Shown: piece after piece, positions 9,220 to 17,260 of the stretch
Layout of the letters: each line of letters starts with the position of its first letter
Position numbering within the stretch: the first letter of the stretch is position 1
NCBI GenBank assembly: GCA_037478855.1
Contig: JBBFLY010000001.1
Span: 1-64,000 of the forward strand
DNA: 64,000 nucleotides
DNA from: Rhabdothermincola sp037478855
GTDB lineage: Bacteria > Actinomycetota > Acidimicrobiia > Acidimicrobiales > Acidimicrobilacustridaceae
Direction of reading: 5' to 3'
Program-made: the position numbers and the translations under genes
The notes under the pieces: model-generated
What the model was told of the DNA's origin: nothing
Databases searched by the model: none
What the model saw: the letters and a program-made list of their open reading frames with translations, nothing else

Positions 9220-9376
9220 GGCGCCCCAGTATGGGGCGGGCGCGCCCCCGAGCGCGAAGCCTGCGGGAGGGTGATCGATCGGGGTCCGCCCGGGTCCGGC
9301 TGCGGCGAAGGGGCGAAGGCGGAGGGGGCGGTGTATCCCTCCGGGGCTGTTGTGCGTCATGAAGGTGCATCAGACG

Positions 9377-9396
9377 GATCCACCTCCCGGTGGATC
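9377..9396 (+). promoter_or_regulatory. Perfect hairpin just before a strong ribosome site
   Basis: GATCCACC and GGTGGATC pair perfectly around a TCCC loop. The hairpin ends immediately before GGAGGAGAAGGAG, the ribosome-binding region of the gene at 9416. It could be a translational control element or a local operator. Confidence 0.5.
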
Positions 9397-9415
9397 GGAG
9401 GAGAAGGAGCACACC

Positions 9416-9637
9416 ATGACCTACGTGAACGAAGCGGGATGGGACCGGATCCTCAGGGTCCTTCTCGGCGTGGCGCTGCTGGTGGTGGGCTTCGCCGTGG
9501 TCGGGGGCACCCTCGGCGTCGTGCTGGGCGTCGTGGGTCTGGTCCCGTTGATCACCGGACTCGTCGGGTACTGCCCGCTCTACCGCGTGCTGCACATCCG
9601 CACCAACCGCCCCCCGGAGCGCTCCACGTCAGCATGA
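9416..9637 (+). CDS. Small DUF2892-like membrane protein
   Basis: The 73-residue protein has two closely spaced hydrophobic segments (about residues 11-28 and 31-50) with the GWDRILRVLLGVALL and GLVPLITGLVGYCPLY features of the DUF2892/YgaP membrane domain. In YgaP this domain sits behind a rhodanese; here it stands alone. The ATG at 9416 follows a purine-rich GGAGGAGAAGGAG stretch. Function is unknown; sulfur or metal handling is often suggested for the family, but nothing here tests that. Confidence 0.8.
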   Translation: MTYVNEAGWDRILRVLLGVALLVVGFAVVGGTLGVVLGVVGLVPLITGLVGYCPLYRVLHIRTNRPPERSTSA

Positions 9638-9671
9638 TCCCCGCCGGGTCGAAGCGACGGTCGGGTCCGCA

Positions 9672-9709
9672 GACCTGCCGGTGCTCGCGTCGGTCGGGCC
9701 CGGCAGGTC
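9672..9709 (+). terminator. Possible transcription terminator hairpin
   Basis: GACCTGCCGG (9672-9681) and CCGGCAGGTC (9700-9709) form a perfect 10-bp stem with an 18-base loop, 34 bases after the stop of the DUF2892-like gene. No T-run follows, so termination would be of the T-less kind suggested for high-GC actinomycetes, or factor-dependent. Confidence 0.4.
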
Positions 9710-9805
9710 GGCGCTGAGCGGGTCAGCGATGGCCGGGAGATCGGCGGTGACCAGGTCGCAGGTGGATCGCAACGCCTGCCCGGCGGCTGTGTCAGGCTCG
9801 GAGCT

Positions 9806-10630
9806 GTGAGCGACCCGATCGGACCGGCGTCACCACCCGACGACGAGACGCTCGCCGCGGCGGTCATCGAGCTGTATCCGTTCGCGCGCTCGATCACGCG
9901 GGATCCGGATCTCGCGTCCGATCTGATCCAGGAGGCGTGGGTCCGGGCCTCGCGCTCGATCGGCCAGTGGCGAGGCGATGCGCCTCTCGCCGCCTGGTTG
10001 CGCCGCATCATCCGGAACCTGGCCATCGACGCATCCCGCCGCTCCGAGCGCGAGATCCCAGCCGAAGAGGTCGAGCAGCGCTGGCGGGACGACAGCTACA
10101 CGGTCGACGCTGCGGCCGTCGCCGAGCGCGCCCAGATCCGCGAGGAGCTCGAGGACGCCCTCGTTCGACTCCCGTACATCTACCGCTCCGTCGTGATGCT
10201 CCACGACATCGAGGGGTGGACCGTCGCGGAGATCGCCGACCTGTTCGAGATGGGCCTCCCCGCGGCCAAGCAGCGGCTCCGGCGGGGTCGGATGATGCTG
10301 GTCAGCGCGCTCGCCGAGGGTCGGGAGCGACGTGCGAGCCTGAAGGGGGTGCCCATGTCCTGTTGGGATGCTCGCCAACACGTGTCGGAGTACCTCAACG
10401 GCGACCTCGACGAGGCCACCGCGTCGTTGCTCGAACGGCACCTCGAGGTCTGCCCGACCTGTCCGCCGCTGTACGCGTCCCTGGTCGGTGTGCGCGCCGA
10501 GCTCGGCGGCCTGCGCGATCCCGACGCGGTGATCCCGCCGGATCTGGTCCGCCGCCTTCGTGGGATGGCACCCCGGAGCTCAGATCCGGACGCCGACGGC
10601 GCACGGGAGCGCCGCTTCGGATCCGCCTGA
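9806..10630 (+). CDS. ECF sigma factor fused to zinc-finger anti-sigma domain
   Basis: The 274-residue frame starts at GTG. Region sigma-2 (about residues 20-90: LYPFARSIT, DLIQEAWVRA, WLRRIIRNLAID) and region sigma-4 (about 118-172: YRSVVMLHDIEGWTVAEIAD, AAKQRLRRGRMML) make a normal ECF sigma factor. Residues about 186-225 then form a zf-HC2-type domain, CWDARQH...HLEVCPTC, as in anti-sigma factors. An in-frame ATG at 10355 is preceded by AAGGGGG (10343-10349) at good spacing, so the zinc-finger part may also be made alone. The gene ends 13 bases before the convergent epimerase stop. Confidence 0.85.
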   Translation: MSDPIGPASPPDDETLAAAVIELYPFARSITRDPDLASDLIQEAWVRASRSIGQWRGDAPLAAWLRRIIRNLAIDASRRSEREIPAEEVEQRWRDDSYTVDAAAVAERAQIREELEDALVRLPYIYRSVVMLHDIEGWTVAEIADLFEMGLPAAKQRLRRGRMMLVSALAEGRERRASLKGVPMSCWDARQHVSEYLNGDLDEATASLLERHLEVCPTCPPLYASLVGVRAELGGLRDPDAVIPPDLVRRLRGMAPRSSDPDADGARERRFGSA

Positions 10631-10643
10631 CTCGGTCGGTCCG

Positions 10644-12134
10644 TCAACGAGGGGGTTGCCGTCCCGCCATCGTCGCCGCGCGGGCCAGGTTGGCGATCAT
10701 GGAGCCGAACACGATGTTGTGGAAGGGGCTGATCGCCCACCAGTAGGCGTGGCCGGCGAGGCCCCGGGGCACGAAGAGCGCACGCTGGTGCAGCACCGGG
10801 TGCTCGGGATCCGAGGGATCGATGGCGAGCTCGAGCCAGGCCTGGCCGGGCAGCTTCATCTCGGCTCGGAGCCGTAGCAGCGTCGGCCGCTCGATCGCCT
10901 CCACCCTCCAGAAGTCCACCGTGTCGCCGACGATGAGCCGGTCCGGGTCGCGCCGTCCGCGGCGCAGGCCGACCCCACCGACGAGGCGGTCCACCAGGCC
11001 GCGCACCAGCCAGGCGAGCCGGAACGAGTACCAGCCTCGATCACCGCCGATCCCCTCGATCGTCCGCCACAGATCCTCCACCGGCGCATCGACGATCAGC
11101 GACCGATCGTCGCGGTACACGCTTCCGCCGGCCCAGTCCGGATCGGTGGGCATCGGGTCGCTCGGCGCGTCCGGCCACTGCGCCCCCGACCAGCGGGTCT
11201 CGACCTCTGCACGGCCGATCCGCTCCAGGGCGAGACGCACCGCCTCGTCGAACGGGCAGAGCTCGAGCGGGATGAGGGCCTCGATGTCGTGCTCGTGCGC
11301 GATCGCGTTGTTGCGCAGCGACTCGATCAGCGGTTGGGCGATCGCCTTCGGTACGGGGGTCACCACGTTCACCCACTGGCTCGACAGCCAGGGCGAGAGC
11401 ACGGGGACCGGGATGATGATCCGGCGCTTCAGCCCCGCGACGCGCGCATAGCGCTGCATCATCTCCCGGTACGACAGCACGTCGGGACCGGCGATATCGA
11501 AGCGCCGATTCGTCTGCGGTGGAAGGTTGAGCGCACCCTCGAGGTAAGCGAGCACGTCACGCACTGCGATGGGCTGCACCAGCGACCGGACCCACTTCGG
11601 GGTGATCATCACGGGGAGACGCTCGGTGAGGTACCGCAGCATCTCGAACGACGCGGAGTCGCTGCCGATGATCACCCCGGCCTGTAGCACCACCGCCGGG
11701 ACCGGTGAGTCCAGGAAGATCTGCCCGACCTCCGCCCGCGACCGGAGGTGTGGGGAGGCCTGCTCGCCCTCGGGAACCAGACCGCCTAGGTAGATGATCC
11801 GGGTGACGCCGGCGGCCGCCGCAGCCATCGCGGTGTAGCGGGCGGCGATCCGGTCGGAGGTCTCGAAGTCGGCGCCGCTGCCGATCGAGTGCACGAGGTA
11901 GTACACGACGTCGACGCCGTCCATCGCGGACCCGAGGCTGGCGGGGTCGAGCGCGTCCGCGCGCACGACCTCGACGTCGTCGCGCCAGGGCACCCCGGCC
12001 AGGTGCTCGGGCCGCCGGGAGAGACACCGGACCTCATGTCCTGCGCGCACCAGGCGGGGGGCGAGCCGTCCCCCGATGTAGCCCGTGGCGCCCATCAACA
12101 GGATCCTCACGCGTCGGGCCTCCCTCACGGTCAT
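10644..12134 (-). CDS. NAD(P)-binding SDR epimerase with DUF2867 domain
   Basis: From the ATG at 12134 the product is 496 residues. The N-terminus has the Rossmann motif GATGYIGGRL and later VVYYLVHS and the ASPHLRSRAEVG region of NmrA/atypical SDRs. From about residue 320 to the end is a DUF2867-type domain (VEDLWRTIEGIGG, GDRGWYSF, HAYWWAISPFHNIVFG). This two-domain architecture is common in actinobacteria and has no firm substrate. Longer in-frame starts would run through the arsR operator and start region and are unlikely. It is divergent from arsR, whose operator lies in the shared 112-base intergenic space. Confidence 0.85.
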   Translation of the reverse strand: MTVREARRVRILLMGATGYIGGRLAPRLVRAGHEVRCLSRRPEHLAGVPWRDDVEVVRADALDPASLGSAMDGVDVVYYLVHSIGSGADFETSDRIAARYTAMAAAAAGVTRIIYLGGLVPEGEQASPHLRSRAEVGQIFLDSPVPAVVLQAGVIIGSDSASFEMLRYLTERLPVMITPKWVRSLVQPIAVRDVLAYLEGALNLPPQTNRRFDIAGPDVLSYREMMQRYARVAGLKRRIIIPVPVLSPWLSSQWVNVVTPVPKAIAQPLIESLRNNAIAHEHDIEALIPLELCPFDEAVRLALERIGRAEVETRWSGAQWPDAPSDPMPTDPDWAGGSVYRDDRSLIVDAPVEDLWRTIEGIGGDRGWYSFRLAWLVRGLVDRLVGGVGLRRGRRDPDRLIVGDTVDFWRVEAIERPTLLRLRAEMKLPGQAWLELAIDPSDPEHPVLHQRALFVPRGLAGHAYWWAISPFHNIVFGSMIANLARAATMAGRQPPR

Positions 12135-12217
12135 CGGGTGAGCCGACCACAACCTTGGCACCATCGGCTGCTCCCGTGCCCCTGTGTCACGGAGACGCCG
12201 CCCGGCTCGCCACATCA

Positions 12218-12239
12218 TAACAGGAAAACCTGTTAGATT
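12218..12239 (+). promoter_or_regulatory. Palindromic ArsR-type operator with overlapping -10 element
   Basis: TAACAGGAAAACCTGTTA (12218-12235) is a perfect inverted repeat with 7-base arms around AAAA. Its right end overlaps TAGATT (12234-12239), a plausible -10 box for the GTG at 12247. That spacing puts the transcript start at or very near the first codon, so the arsR mRNA may be leaderless. The site could also affect the divergent epimerase gene. Confidence 0.7.
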
Positions 12240-12246
12240 GGCGATC

Positions 12247-12594
12247 GTGGTCACCACCCGCACCTTCGCTCGGCTCGACACCCGAGCCTTGGCCCGGTTC
12301 TTCCGGGTGCTCGGCGATCCGACCCGCCTCCGGATCATCGAGCTGCTGGGCGATGGGCCGTTGACGGTGAGCGAGCTCGTCGAACGGCTCGACCTACCCC
12401 GCTCACGGGTCTCGAACCACCTCGCCTGCTTGAAGCACTGCCGCTTCGTCGACGCGAGCCCGCAGGGTCGTGCCGTCCGCTACGAGCTGGTCGACGACGG
12501 GATGCAGGAGCTGCTCGGAGCTGCCTGGCAGGTGGCAGGTCGCCGGGCCGCGTACCTGGCGTCGTGCGATCGGATCGGACCGGACTGGCTGTGA
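12247..12594 (+). CDS. ArsR/SmtB-family metal-sensing repressor (CmtR-like)
   Basis: The 115-residue winged-helix protein has the family core FRVLGDPTRLRIIELL and recognition helix RSRVSNHLACLKHC. Cys61 and Cys65 in the recognition helix (CLKHC) and a C-terminal Cys107 match the layout of the metal ligands of mycobacterial CmtR. It probably represses itself and merA until Hg(II) or a similar soft metal binds. The GTG at 12247 is chosen because any earlier start would place coding sequence over the operator. Its stop overlaps the merA start (GTGA, 12591-12594). Confidence 0.88.
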   Translation: MVTTRTFARLDTRALARFFRVLGDPTRLRIIELLGDGPLTVSELVERLDLPRSRVSNHLACLKHCRFVDASPQGRAVRYELVDDGMQELLGAAWQVAGRRAAYLASCDRIGPDWL

Positions 12595-13973
12595 GCGGCA
12601 ACGAGTCGTTCGAGCTGCTGATCATCGGCACGGGAGGGGCGGGGTTCTCGGCGGCCATCCGAGCCCACGAGCTCGGGGCGCGCCGCATCGCCCTCGTCGA
12701 GGGCTCCACGATCGGTGGCACCTGTGTGAACGTGGGCTGTGTGCCCTCGAAGGCGTTGCTCGCGGCCGCGAGGGCGAACCACATCGGTCACCGCCACCCC
12801 TTCGACGGCATCCCGCACCACGACGGCCGGGTCGATCTCGCCGCCGTTCTCCGTCAGCGAGACCACCTCGTCGGGCAGATGCGACGGTCCAAGTACCTTG
12901 ACCTCTTGGAGCGCTACGGCTTCGAGCTCCTCGAAGGCCAGGCCCGCTTCAGCTCACCAGATGCCGTCGAGGTCGCGGGGCGGACCATCACCGCAGCGCG
13001 CATCATCGTGGCGACCGGCGCGGAGCCGGCTCTTGCCGACATCGACGGGATCGACGCGGTGGAGGTGCTCACCTCCACCACCGCGATGTCACTCGGGACG
13101 TTGCCCGAGCACCTCATCGTGATCGGTGCCGGTTTCATCGGGCTGGAGCAGGCCCAGCTGTTCCGGCGTCTCGGTGCTCGGGTCACGCTGGTCGGTCGCT
13201 TTGCGCCCCACGCCGAGCCCGAGCTGGCCGACCAGCTGGCCTCGATCTTCCGGGAAGAAGGCATCACCCTGGTGTCGCAGCGGGCCGTCAGGGTGCGCGC
13301 CTCCCACGACGTCCTGGTCGAGTCTGCCGACGGGGTGCGCGTGGAGGGCTCGCACCTGCTGGTGGCCACCGGCCGTCGGCCGCGCACCGCCGGGCTCGGT
13401 CTTGATCGGGCGGGAGTCGTCCTCGACGAGCAGGGCGCCATCGTCGTCGACCGCCACCAGCGCACCACCAATCCCCGGATCTACGCAGCCGGCGACGTGA
13501 CCGGATCGCCCCAGTTCGTCTACCTCGCCGCCGCCCAGGGTGCCGTCGCCGCGGAGCACGCGATCGTCGGGCGGGGATCCACCGTCGACCTGTCCGGGTT
13601 GCCGCAGGTCGTGTTCACCGACCCGCAGCTCGCGTCCGTGGGGCTGACGGAGCTCGCGGCCCGTGACCAGGGACTGCGACCGGAGGTGCGGGTCCTGCCC
13701 CTCGACCAGGTGCCGCGTGCGATCGTCGAGCACGACACCCGTGGTGCCGTGAAGATCGTCGCCGAGCGCTCCACGCGGCGGGTCCTGGGCATCCACGCCC
13801 TGTCACCTGCCGCAGGGGAGGTGATGCTGGCCGCCACCTACGCCATCCGCAACGGGATGACCGTCGACGATCTCGCGTCCACCTGGGCCCCGTATCTCAC
13901 CCATGCGGAAGCGATCCGGCTCACCGCCCGGTCCTTCGACCACGACGTGGAGCACCTGTCGTGCTGTGCGTGA
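12591..13973 (+). CDS. merA: Mercuric reductase
   Basis: The 460-residue flavoprotein reduces Hg(II) to volatile Hg(0) with NADPH in the cytoplasm. It shows the FAD-binding GTGGAGFSAA, the redox pair C45/C50 in GGTCVNVGCVPSK, the NAD(P) motif GAGFIGLEQA, the second FAD motif IYAAGDVTG and the C-terminal vicinal pair C458-C459 (LSCCA) that delivers Hg(II). There is no N-terminal NmerA heavy-metal domain. The GTG start overlaps the arsR stop, so the two form one operon. No merT, merP or merB is nearby, so uptake must rely on other routes or genes elsewhere. Bases 13974-14173 show nothing clear. Confidence 0.95.
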   Translation: MSGNESFELLIIGTGGAGFSAAIRAHELGARRIALVEGSTIGGTCVNVGCVPSKALLAAARANHIGHRHPFDGIPHHDGRVDLAAVLRQRDHLVGQMRRSKYLDLLERYGFELLEGQARFSSPDAVEVAGRTITAARIIVATGAEPALADIDGIDAVEVLTSTTAMSLGTLPEHLIVIGAGFIGLEQAQLFRRLGARVTLVGRFAPHAEPELADQLASIFREEGITLVSQRAVRVRASHDVLVESADGVRVEGSHLLVATGRRPRTAGLGLDRAGVVLDEQGAIVVDRHQRTTNPRIYAAGDVTGSPQFVYLAAAQGAVAAEHAIVGRGSTVDLSGLPQVVFTDPQLASVGLTELAARDQGLRPEVRVLPLDQVPRAIVEHDTRGAVKIVAERSTRRVLGIHALSPAAGEVMLAATYAIRNGMTVDDLASTWAPYLTHAEAIRLTARSFDHDVEHLSCCA

Positions 13974-14173
13974 GCCGCTCCTGGCGCGTGCGCGGCTCAT
14001 GCCGAGGATGAGGCATCCAACCCCGCCGCGATCGGATCAGGCTCCCGAGACCGGTCCCCGCACGGAGCCCGCGGCCACTCGCTGGGCTCTGCTTCCCCAC
14101 CTCAAGGGGGAGGCCCGCCGCTACGATCCCCGCCAGGGCAGGACGCGACGGTGGGAACAGGAGGAGCACGCAC

Positions 14174-14734
14174 ATGCCGCACATCGATCTGCCCGAGGGC
14201 GTTCCCGGCATTCTCAGCCTGCTGATGTTCCGGCCTGAGACGGCCAAGCCGCTCAACGAGCTGGCTGAGGTGCTTCTGCGTGGTGACCACTCGCTCTCGC
14301 GTGGGGAGCGGGAGCTCATCGCCGGGTACGTGTCCTGGCTCAACGAGTGCACGTTCTGCTCCCGCTCGCACACCACGTTCGCGGCGGTGCAGCTCGAGGA
14401 CGGCTGGTCGGTCGTCGAGGCGGTGAAGGCCGACCCGGCGAGCGCGCCCATCAGCGACAAGATGAAGGCGCTGTTGGCCATCGCGGCCAAGGTGCAGCAG
14501 GGCGGTTCTTGTGTCACCGAGGACGACATCGCGGCCGCTCGTGCAGCGGGGGCGACCGACGTCGAGATCCACGACACCGTGCTCATCGCGGCCGCGTTCT
14601 GCATGTACAACCGCTACGTCGACGGGCTAGCCACCTGGGCCCCTGACGACCAGGAGAGCTACGACCACCAAGCCGAGATCATCGTCCAGCACGGTTACCT
14701 CGGCGCGCCCGGTGCGTCCGGCGCGAAGGCCTGA
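14174..14734 (+). CDS. AhpD/CMD-family peroxidase-related protein
   Basis: The 186-residue protein belongs to the carboxymuconolactone decarboxylase/AhpD-like superfamily. The key ECTFCSRSH segment provides the CxxC pair and downstream His of the AhpD-type redox centre, here near residues 59-66. The rest matches the uncharacterised peroxidase-related enzyme family (RGERELIAGYVS, DGLATWAP). AGGAGGAG lies about 7 bases before the ATG. It is probably a cytoplasmic thiol peroxidase-like protein, though the substrate is unknown. Its stop nearly abuts the convergent RnfD-like gene. Confidence 0.85.
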   Translation: MPHIDLPEGVPGILSLLMFRPETAKPLNELAEVLLRGDHSLSRGERELIAGYVSWLNECTFCSRSHTTFAAVQLEDGWSVVEAVKADPASAPISDKMKALLAIAAKVQQGGSCVTEDDIAAARAAGATDVEIHDTVLIAAAFCMYNRYVDGLATWAPDDQESYDHQAEIIVQHGYLGAPGASGAKA

Positions 14735-14737
14735 CGC

Positions 14738-16348
14738 TCATCGGCCCTCCGGCGGGTAGTCGGCGGCCAACAGGTAGCGATCGCCCGAGAGGAACAGGGC
14801 GAAGACCCGCTCGAACGACTCGGGTGCTGACGGGGCGCGGGTGGTCGGTGGTGACCCCCCATAGGGCCTGAGGGTGACGGTCCCGTGGACCTCGACCCCG
14901 AACTGCGGCCCGGCCTGCGCGTTCCGTGGGTCGTAGACCGGAACGATGACCATCCGCTCGATCGAGTACTCGGGCACGACGACCTCGCCACCTGCGCGCA
15001 GGGCTTCGATCTCGGCCTCCAGGTCACGCAGACGACTGAACACCGCGCCTTCGGCGGCCGCGGCCGGGTCGAGCTCGAGACGGGCGCGGGTTTCGGCCGC
15101 CAGGTCGGCCAACACGTCAGCCGCCATGAGTCGGGCCGTGCGGTCGGTGAGCCGTGGACTCAACTCCCGCATGGCCTCACTGATCGTCACCGGGGGGAGC
15201 GCCGACTCGTCGATCGCCACGTCGCGATCCGAGCCGACCGTGCCGTCCTCGCGCAGCTGCACGGTGGGCTCGCGGGCCGGGGTGCCCGCGAGCACCAGCG
15301 CCAGCACGCAGATCCCCGCGGTGGCGACGCCACCGCCCAGGGTTCCGAGCCCGAGGCTGGACGGCACCGCTCTGCCGGCGCGGGCCACGCCGCGGAGTCG
15401 CCGGACGAGCCAGTCGCGCAGGCGATCGTCCTCGCTGCCCGCAGCCGGGACCAAGCGAGCCAGCGGGTAGCGGGCGACACACATGATCGCGAGGCTGCCG
15501 AGCACTGCGACCTTCGAGCCGAACTCGGTGGTCTGAGGGGCGACGAGCAGCGCCGCCAGGAAGCCCACGCAGACACCGAAGAGCACCCTGGCCACGCGCC
15601 CGTCGGGGGTGGTCCGGGGGTCGGTGATCATGAAGAAGAGGAAGATGAGCACCTCCGGCGAGGTCACCAGCACCCACCAGAACGAGCCGTCGCAGATCGG
15701 GCCGAGGTGCCAGGTCGCGGTCATGCAGTGCCCACTCCACGCGACCACCCCGAGCGAGAGCGCGAAGGCGAGCCAGAACCCGACCGCCATGCCCAGCAGG
15801 CCGAGGCGCGAGGTGATCACGAACCCGCCCACCAGGATCACCGCGGTTGCGGCGGCGACGCCCGGCGACATCGGCCCCCACCAGAAGTCCAGTGGCTCGA
15901 TGCGGTTGCTGCCCAGCACGAGGAACGCGACGACCAGACCGATGTTGCTGGGGTTGAACACGTGCCGCCCGCGGAACCGGATCAGGTACTTCGACAGCAG
16001 CGACAGCGCCGCCACCCCGGCGAAGTAGTACCAGCCGTGCAGGCTCCACCAGTCGCCATGCTCGGTGCCGGGGACGCGCAGGACCAGAGCCACACCGTTG
16101 GCGGTGAGCAGCGCGCTGCCGGGCCACACGATGGCCCGCCGGCGGCGGAACACGATCGCCAGCTCGAGCGCGGCGGCGGTGCCGAGCGAGACGAGGATCT
16201 GGGCGATGGACAGCTCGAAGCCGAGCACGGTCTGGCCGAGGATCTGAACCGTGAAGATCACTGAGGCCAGGTGGATGCGCGGGTCACGGACGGTGGGGAG
16301 GACCACCGGGTACTCGTGATCGCCGACCCTGAGCGCGTGCGCGGTCAC
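14738..16348 (-). CDS. RnfD/NqrB-like integral membrane protein
   Basis: The 536-residue protein (GTG start) has about nine or ten hydrophobic segments in residues 25-350, then a soluble C-terminal tail of about 170 residues with coiled-coil character (RLRDLEAEIEAL). The signature LIRFRGRHVFNPSNIGLV in the membrane part is typical of RnfD/NqrB-family proteins related to the UnbU proteins of enediyne clusters. None of the other Rnf/Nqr subunits and no enediyne genes are present, so it is an orphan of unknown electron-transfer or structural role. The GNAT gene lies upstream in the same direction with a 69-base gap. Confidence 0.7.
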   Translation of the reverse strand: MTAHALRVGDHEYPVVLPTVRDPRIHLASVIFTVQILGQTVLGFELSIAQILVSLGTAAALELAIVFRRRRAIVWPGSALLTANGVALVLRVPGTEHGDWWSLHGWYYFAGVAALSLLSKYLIRFRGRHVFNPSNIGLVVAFLVLGSNRIEPLDFWWGPMSPGVAAATAVILVGGFVITSRLGLLGMAVGFWLAFALSLGVVAWSGHCMTATWHLGPICDGSFWWVLVTSPEVLIFLFFMITDPRTTPDGRVARVLFGVCVGFLAALLVAPQTTEFGSKVAVLGSLAIMCVARYPLARLVPAAGSEDDRLRDWLVRRLRGVARAGRAVPSSLGLGTLGGGVATAGICVLALVLAGTPAREPTVQLREDGTVGSDRDVAIDESALPPVTISEAMRELSPRLTDRTARLMAADVLADLAAETRARLELDPAAAAEGAVFSRLRDLEAEIEALRAGGEVVVPEYSIERMVIVPVYDPRNAQAGPQFGVEVHGTVTLRPYGGSPPTTRAPSAPESFERVFALFLSGDRYLLAADYPPEGR

Positions 16349-16417
16349 AGCAGCCTCATGCTATGGGGCGGACGCGGTTCGGGGTCCATCACGCCGGCCG
16401 GTCACCGGCGGGCCCCG

Positions 16418-16972
16418 TCAGCTCGTGGGGAGGTCGGTGGCCAGACGGGCGAAGATCAGGCCGTGCTCCTCACCGGTCTGCAGGTTCACGTCGATCTCGC
16501 CCGCGTGGTGGTAGCCGGCTCGACGAGCCACCGCGATCGACGCCGCGTTCTCGGGACGGATCTCGAGGAGGATGACACCGAGACCGAGCGTGGAGAACGC
16601 CCAGTTGGTGAGCAGGCGTAGCGCACGGCTGGCGATGCCTCGACCCCGCCCCTCCGGGGTCACCCAGTAGCCGGAGTTGCCCACCGCACCGTTTATCGCC
16701 ACGTTGATCGCGCCGAGCAGCACCGCGGGATCGGCGGCGTCGACGATGGCGAAGGCGGCCTTGGTCCCCTCCGCCCACTGCTGTCGGGTTCGGCGCACGT
16801 AGGCCTCCGCGTGCGCCCGCTCGTAGGGACGGGGGATCGGGATGAACCGTTGGATCTGCGGATCCTGGCAGGCGGAGCGGATCTGCTCGACGTCGGCGTC
16901 GCTGAAGGGGCGCAGCACGATCACCCCGTCGGTCAGCGGCGGGTCCGGTGGTTGCAGGGCGCCGCCGGTCAT
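16418..16972 (-). CDS. GNAT-family acetyltransferase (RimJ/RimL type)
   Basis: The 184-residue protein shows the GNAT fold of the RimJ/RimL subgroup: LRPFSDADVEQI at the start, the acetyl-CoA loop TPEGRGRGIASRAL, and the ENAASIAVARRAGYHHAG C-terminal motif. It probably acetylates a small amine or a protein N-terminus; the substrate cannot be read from sequence. The ATG at 16972 is preferred over a longer frame that adds 20 residues without family match. The 288 bases between this start and the kinase stop at 17261 show no gene. Confidence 0.85.
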   Translation of the reverse strand: MTGGALQPPDPPLTDGVIVLRPFSDADVEQIRSACQDPQIQRFIPIPRPYERAHAEAYVRRTRQQWAEGTKAAFAIVDAADPAVLLGAINVAINGAVGNSGYWVTPEGRGRGIASRALRLLTNWAFSTLGLGVILLEIRPENAASIAVARRAGYHHAGEIDVNLQTGEEHGLIFARLATDLPTS

Positions 16973-17260
16973 GTCTGCATCATCGCTCAGCGGCGCTCGA
17001 CCCGCTTCGTTCCGGCACCCTGCCGCCACCACTCGATCACCACGTGGTCAGCGCTCGGCCTGATGAGTGCCAGCTCGGTGACCTCGATCTGGAAGAGGTG
17101 AACGGCCTGGTCGCACCTCCCTCCAGGAAGCCACATACGCCATGTTGTCGCCTGCAGCGGTGCGATCTCAGCGGCGTGCCGTCGCCACGGGCGATCGGCT
17201 CGGAGCGGCCGGGCCCCTGGTCAGGCTTGGGCCGTGGCGCGCCTCCGGGCTCCTGGACCC

